Source: Ooceraea biroi (taxonomy: Eukaryota; Arthropoda; Insecta; Hymenoptera; Formicidae). Taken from it: 64,000 bases of DNA. Where the stretch lies: contig NC_039519.1 of the NCBI RefSeq assembly GCF_003672135.1, forward strand, positions 5,952,001 to 6,016,000. The letters are read 5' to 3'. The notes under the pieces were generated by a model. The model made no database searches, was not told the DNA's origin, and saw only the letters and a list, made by a program, of their open reading frames with translations. Numbering within the stretch: position 1 is the stretch's first letter; each line of letters starts with the position of its first letter. A program made the position numbers and the translations under genes. This document shows positions 59,332 to 64,000 of the stretch, piece by piece.

Positions 59332-62300
59332 GGGGGGAACCTGCTTTAGAACGCTGAAAATAAGGTATATTTTACGAATTGTTTTTGGAGAAACTATACA
59401 GCGGATCATTATAAAACTTTGATGCATTTATTAGTACATGTTTGAAGATAAAAAAAATTATTTTTGATTTGAATATATCGCTCGTAGAGGTCGTCCTGGA
59501 GAAATCTTAGTGCAGCCGCGTCGCCGGCACTGCAAATTGGTGAGCATTCTCCTGCCTCCAAATTTCGTCCAAACTGCAAAATTGAAATATGTTCTCGTTA
59601 TTTATGAATTCCCATCGTCGATGAACCAAAGAGAGACGAAAAAAGTTGTAAAGTGCCAAAATGGTGGAGCTTAGAACACAAAAGTACGATTTTTAGCAAA
59701 GTTTTTGAACTTTTTCATGCAAAAATAATTGTTTAACTTAATGTTTTTATGAATATTAAAGGTTCATCGACGATGGGAATTCATAAATAACGAGAAAATA
59801 TTTCAGTTTTTCAGTTTGGACGAAATTTGGAGGCAGGAGAATGCTCACCAATTTACAATGCCGGCTGCACTAAGATGCCTCCAGGACGACCTCTACGGGC
59901 GATATATTCAAATCAAAAAATAATTTTTTTGTCTTTAAACATGTACTAATAAATGCATCAAAGTTTTATGCATTTATTAGTACATGTTTGAAGATAAAAA
60001 AAATTATTTTTGATTTGAATATATCGCTTGTAGAGGTCGTCCTGGAGAAATCTTAGTGCAGCCGCGTCGCCGGCACTGCAAATTGGTGAGCATTCTCCTG
60101 CCTCCAAATTTCGTCCAAACTGAAAAATTGAAATATGTTCTCGTTATTATGAATTCCCATCGTCGATGAACCAAAGAGAGAGAAAAAAGTTGAAAAGTGC
60201 CAAAATGGTGGAGCTTAGAACACAAAAGTACGATTTTTAGGCAAAGTTTTTGAACTTTTTCATGCAAAAATAATTGTTTAACTTAATGTTTTTATGAATA
60301 TTAAAGGTTCATCGACGATGGGAATTCATAAATAACGAGAAAATATTTCAGTTTTTCAGTTTGGACGAAATTTGGAGGCAGGAGAATGCTCACCAATTTA
60401 CAATGCCGGCTGCACTAAGATGCCTCCAGGACGACCTCTACGGGCGATATATTCAAATCAAAAAATAATTTTTTTGTCTTTAAACATGTACTAATAAATG
60501 CATCAAAGTTTTATGCATTTATTAGTACATGTTTGAAGATAAAAAAAATTATTTTTGATTTGAATATATCGCTTGCAGAGGTCGTCCTGGAGAAATCTTA
60601 GTGCAGCCGCGTCGCCGGCACTGCAAATTGGTGAGCATTCTCCTGCCTCCAAATTTCGTCCAAACTGAAAAATTGAAATATGTTCTCGTTAGTTATGAAT
60701 TCCCATCGTCGATGAACCAAAGAGAGAAGAAAAAAGTTGAAAAGTGCCAAAATGGTGGAGCTTAGAACACAAAAGTACGATTTTTAGGCAAAGTTTTTGA
60801 ACTTTTTCATGCAAAAATAATTGTTTGACTTAATGTTTTTATGAATATTAAAGGTTCATCGACGATGGGAATTCATAAATAACGAGAAAATATTTCAGTT
60901 TTTCAGTTTGGACGAAATTTGGAGGCAGGAGAATGCTCACCAATTTACAATGCCGGCTGCACTAAGATGCCTCCAGGACGACCTCTACGGGCGATATATT
61001 CAAATCAAAAAATAATTTTTTTGTCTTTAAACATGTACTAATAAATGCATCAAAGTTTTATGCATTTATTAGTACATGTTTGAAGATAAAAAAAATTATT
61101 TTTGATTTGAATGTATCGCTTGCAGAGGTCGTCCTGGAGAAATCTTAGTGCAGCCGCGTCGCCGGCACTGCAAATTGGTGAGCATTCTCCTGCCTCCAAA
61201 TTTCGTCCAAACTGAAAAATTGAAATATGTTCTCGTTATTTATGAATTCCCATCGTCGATGAACCAAAGAGAGACGAAAAAAGTTGTAAAGTGCCAAAAT
61301 GGTGGAGCTTAGAACACAAAAGTACGATTTTTAGGCAAAGTTTTTGAACTTTTTCATGCAAAAATAATTGTTTAACTTAATGTTTTTATGAATATTAAAG
61401 GTTCATCGACGATGGGAATTCATAAATAACGAGAAAATATTTCAGTTTTTCAGTTTGGACGAAATTTGGAGGCAGGAGAATGCTCACCAATTTACAATGC
61501 CGGCTGCACTAAGATGCCTCCAGGACGACCTCTACGGGCGATATATTCAAATCAAAAAATAATTTTTTTGTCTTTAAACATGTACTAATAAATGCATCAA
61601 AGTTTTATGCATTTATTAGTACATGTTTGAAGATAAAAAAAATTATTTTTGATTTGAATATATCGCTTGTAGAGGTCGTCCTGGAGAAATCTTAGTGAAG
61701 CCGCGTCGCCGGCACTGCAAATTGGTGAGCATTCTCCTGCCTCCAAATTTCGTCCAAACTGAAAAATTGAAATATGTTCTCGTTAGTTATGAATTCCCAT
61801 CGTCGATGAACCAAAGAGAGAAGAAAAAAGTTGAAAAGTGCCAAAATGGTGGAGCTTAGAACACAAAAGTACGATTTTTAGGCAAAGTTTTTGAACTTTT
61901 TCATGCAAAAATAATTGTTTAACTTAATGTTTTTATGAATATTAAAGGTTCATCGACGATGGGAATTCATAAATAACGAGAAAATATTTCAGTTTTTCAG
62001 TTTGGACGAAATTTGGAGGCAGGAGAATGCTCACCAATTTACAATGCCGGCTGCACTAAGATGCCTCCAGGACGACCTCTACGGGCGATATATTCAAATC
62101 AAAAAATAATTTTTTTGTCTTTAAACATGTACTAATAAATGCATCAAAGTTTTATGCATTTATTAGTACATGTTTGAAGATAAAAAAAATTATTTTTGAT
62201 TTGAATATATCGCTTGCAGAGGTCGTCCTGGAGAAATCTTAGTGCAGCCGCGTCGCCGGCACTGCAAATTGGTGAGCATTCTCCTGCCTCCAAATTTCGT

Positions 62301-64000
62301 CCAAACTGAAAAATTGAAATATGTTCTCGTTAGTTATGAATTCCCATCGTCGATGAACCAAAGAGAGAAGAAAAAAGTTGAAAAGTGCCAAAATGGTGGA
62401 GCTTAGAACACAAAAGTACGATTTTTAGGCAAAGTTTTTGAACTTTTTCATGCAAAAATAATTGTTTAACTTAATGTTTTTATGAATATTAAAGGTTCAT
62501 CGACGATGGGAATTCATAAATAACGAGAAAATATTTCAGTTTTTCAGTTTGGACGAAATTTGGAGGCAGGAGAATGCTCACCAATTTACAATGCCGGCTG
62601 CACTAAGATGCCTCCAGGACGACCTCTACGGGCGATATATTCAAATCAAAAAATAATTTTTTTGTCTTTAAACATGTACTAATAAATGCATCAAAGTTTT
62701 ATGCATTTATTAGTACATGTTTGAAGATAAAAAAAATTATTTTTTGATTTGAATGTATCGCTTGCAGAGGTCGTCCTGGAGAAATCTTAGTGCAGCCGCG
62801 TCGCCGGCACTGCAAATTGGTGAGCATTCTCCTGCCTCCAAATTTCGTCCAAACTGAAAAATTGAAATATGTTCTCGTTATTTATGAATTCCCATCGTCG
62901 ATGAACCAAAGAGAGAAGAAAAAAGTTGAAAAGTGCCAAAATGGTGGAGCTTAGAACACAAAAGTACGATTTTTAGCAAAGTTTTTGAACTTTTTCATGC
63001 AAAAATAATTGTTTAACTTAATGTTTTTATGAATATTAAAGGTTCATCGACGATGGGAATTCATAAATAACGAGAAAATATTTCAGTTTTTCAGTTTGGA
63101 CGAAATTTGGAGGCAGGAGAATGCTCACCAATTTACAATGCCGGCTGCACTAAGATGCCTCCAGGACGACCTCTACGGGCGATATATTCAAATCAAAAAA
63201 TAATTTTTTTGTCTTTAAACATGTACTAATAAATGCATCAAAGTTTTATGCATTTATTAGTACATGTTTGAAGATAAAAAAAATTATTTTTGATTTGAAT
63301 ATATCGCTTGCAGAGGTCGTCCTGGAGAAATCTTAGTGCAGCCGCGTCGCCGGCACTGCAAATTGGTGAGCATTCTCCTGCCTCCAAATTTCGTCCAAAC
63401 TGAAAAATTGAAATATGTTCTCGTTAGTTATGAATTCCCATCGTCGATGAACCAAAGAGAGAAGAAAAAAGTTGAAAAGTGCCAAAATGGTGGAGCTTAG
63501 AACACAAAAGTACGATTTTTAGGCAAAGTTTTTGAACTTTTTCATGCAAAAATAATTGTTTGACTTAATGTTTTTATGAATATTAAAGGTTCATCGACGA
63601 TGGGAATTCATAAATAACGAGAAAATATTTCAGTTTTTCAGTTTGGACGAAATTTGGAGGCAGGAGAATGCTCACCAATTTACAATGCCGGCTGCACTAA
63701 GATGCCTCCAGGACGACCTCTACGGCGATATATTCAAATCAAAAAATAATTTTTTTGTCTTTAAACATGTACTAATAAATGCATCAAAGTTTTATGCATT
63801 TATTAGTACATGTTTGAAGATAAAAAAAATTATTTTTTGATTTGAATGTATCGCTTGCAGAGGTCGTCCTGGAGAAATCTTAGTGCAGCCGCGTCGCCGG
63901 CACTGCAAATTGGTGAGCATTCTCCTGCCTCCAAATTTCGTCCAAACTGAAAAATTGAAATATGTTCTCGTTATTTATGAATTCCCATCGTCGATGAACC
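59332..64000 (+). mobile_element. TTAA-flanked TIR element with internal array (copy 5, at least 8 full units, continues past the window)
   Basis: TTAA is at 59,328-59,331 and the left end is GGGGGGAACCTGCTTTAGAA. Units of about 547 bp recur with markers near 59,489, 60,036, 60,582, 61,128, 61,676, 62,223, 62,771, 63,317 and 63,864. All units share GGCACTGCAAATTGG and nearly all CTCTACGGGCG, variants not found in copy 2. Subtypes differ by GTTATTTATG or GTTAGTTATG and by GAATATATCGC or GAATGTATCGC, and recur in partly ordered runs. Orientation plus. The right end was not reached. It lies in an intron of COX15. Confidence 0.9.

Noticed and set aside
59281..59427. N-terminal extension of the COX15 ORF
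   Set aside because: It crosses a clear acceptor (TTTGCAG) and enters the inverted terminus of the TTAA element.

Overview
This is eukaryotic nuclear DNA from an insect, most likely a hymenopteran and plausibly an ant. The evidence is spliced genes with GT-AG introns, orthologues of animal genes (UNC79, UBTD, COX15), mellifera-type mariner elements, many TA- and TTAA-flanked DNA transposons, short TTAGG-type telomeric motifs and CpG-rich intergenic DNA. There are no prokaryotic features. The species is an inference.

Layout. Positions 1-21,356 hold no gene I can recognise: a fold-back element (151-900), a TTAA-flanked element with an internal tandem array (3,136-5,204), a tandem array of a Tc/mariner-like remnant (7,435-9,577), and several perfect or near-perfect hairpins (13.1, 17.6 and 17.9 kb). 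A 4.55-kb TTAA element (21,361-25,910) follows. Next come five + strand exons of unc79 (26,074-27,505), then a third TTAA element (27,562-28,821). From 29,067 to 53,238 the minus strand carries at least 26 exons of unc79, the large auxiliary subunit of the NALCN sodium-leak channel. Every exon junction within this block keeps the reading frame. Its large introns are almost entirely transposon: a chimeric array (30,962-34,820), a mariner array (38,249-41,805), a 2.6-kb TIR element with TTAGG motifs (43,308-45,930), TTAA elements (47,464-50,007) and a MITE (50,747-51,326). Divergent to unc79 is a complete four-exon UBTD-like gene (54,436-55,987, +). Convergent to that is the last coding exon of COX15 (59,026-59,280, -). 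The window ends inside a fifth TTAA array (59,332 to the edge), which lies in a COX15 intron.

Two things stand out. First, the 3' part of unc79 so far visible is on the opposite strand from the rest of the gene and lies exactly between two TTAA arrays of opposite orientation. This is either a real inversion by recombination between the arrays or an assembly orientation error. Second, at least five DNA-transposon families in 64 kb have become short head-to-tail arrays with units of about 550-750 bp. The TTAA family is the clearest: long inverted ends, a palindromic repeat unit of about 547 bp, 2 to at least 9 units per insertion, and sequence variants private to each insertion. It looks like a transposon that carries, and locally expands, a satellite.
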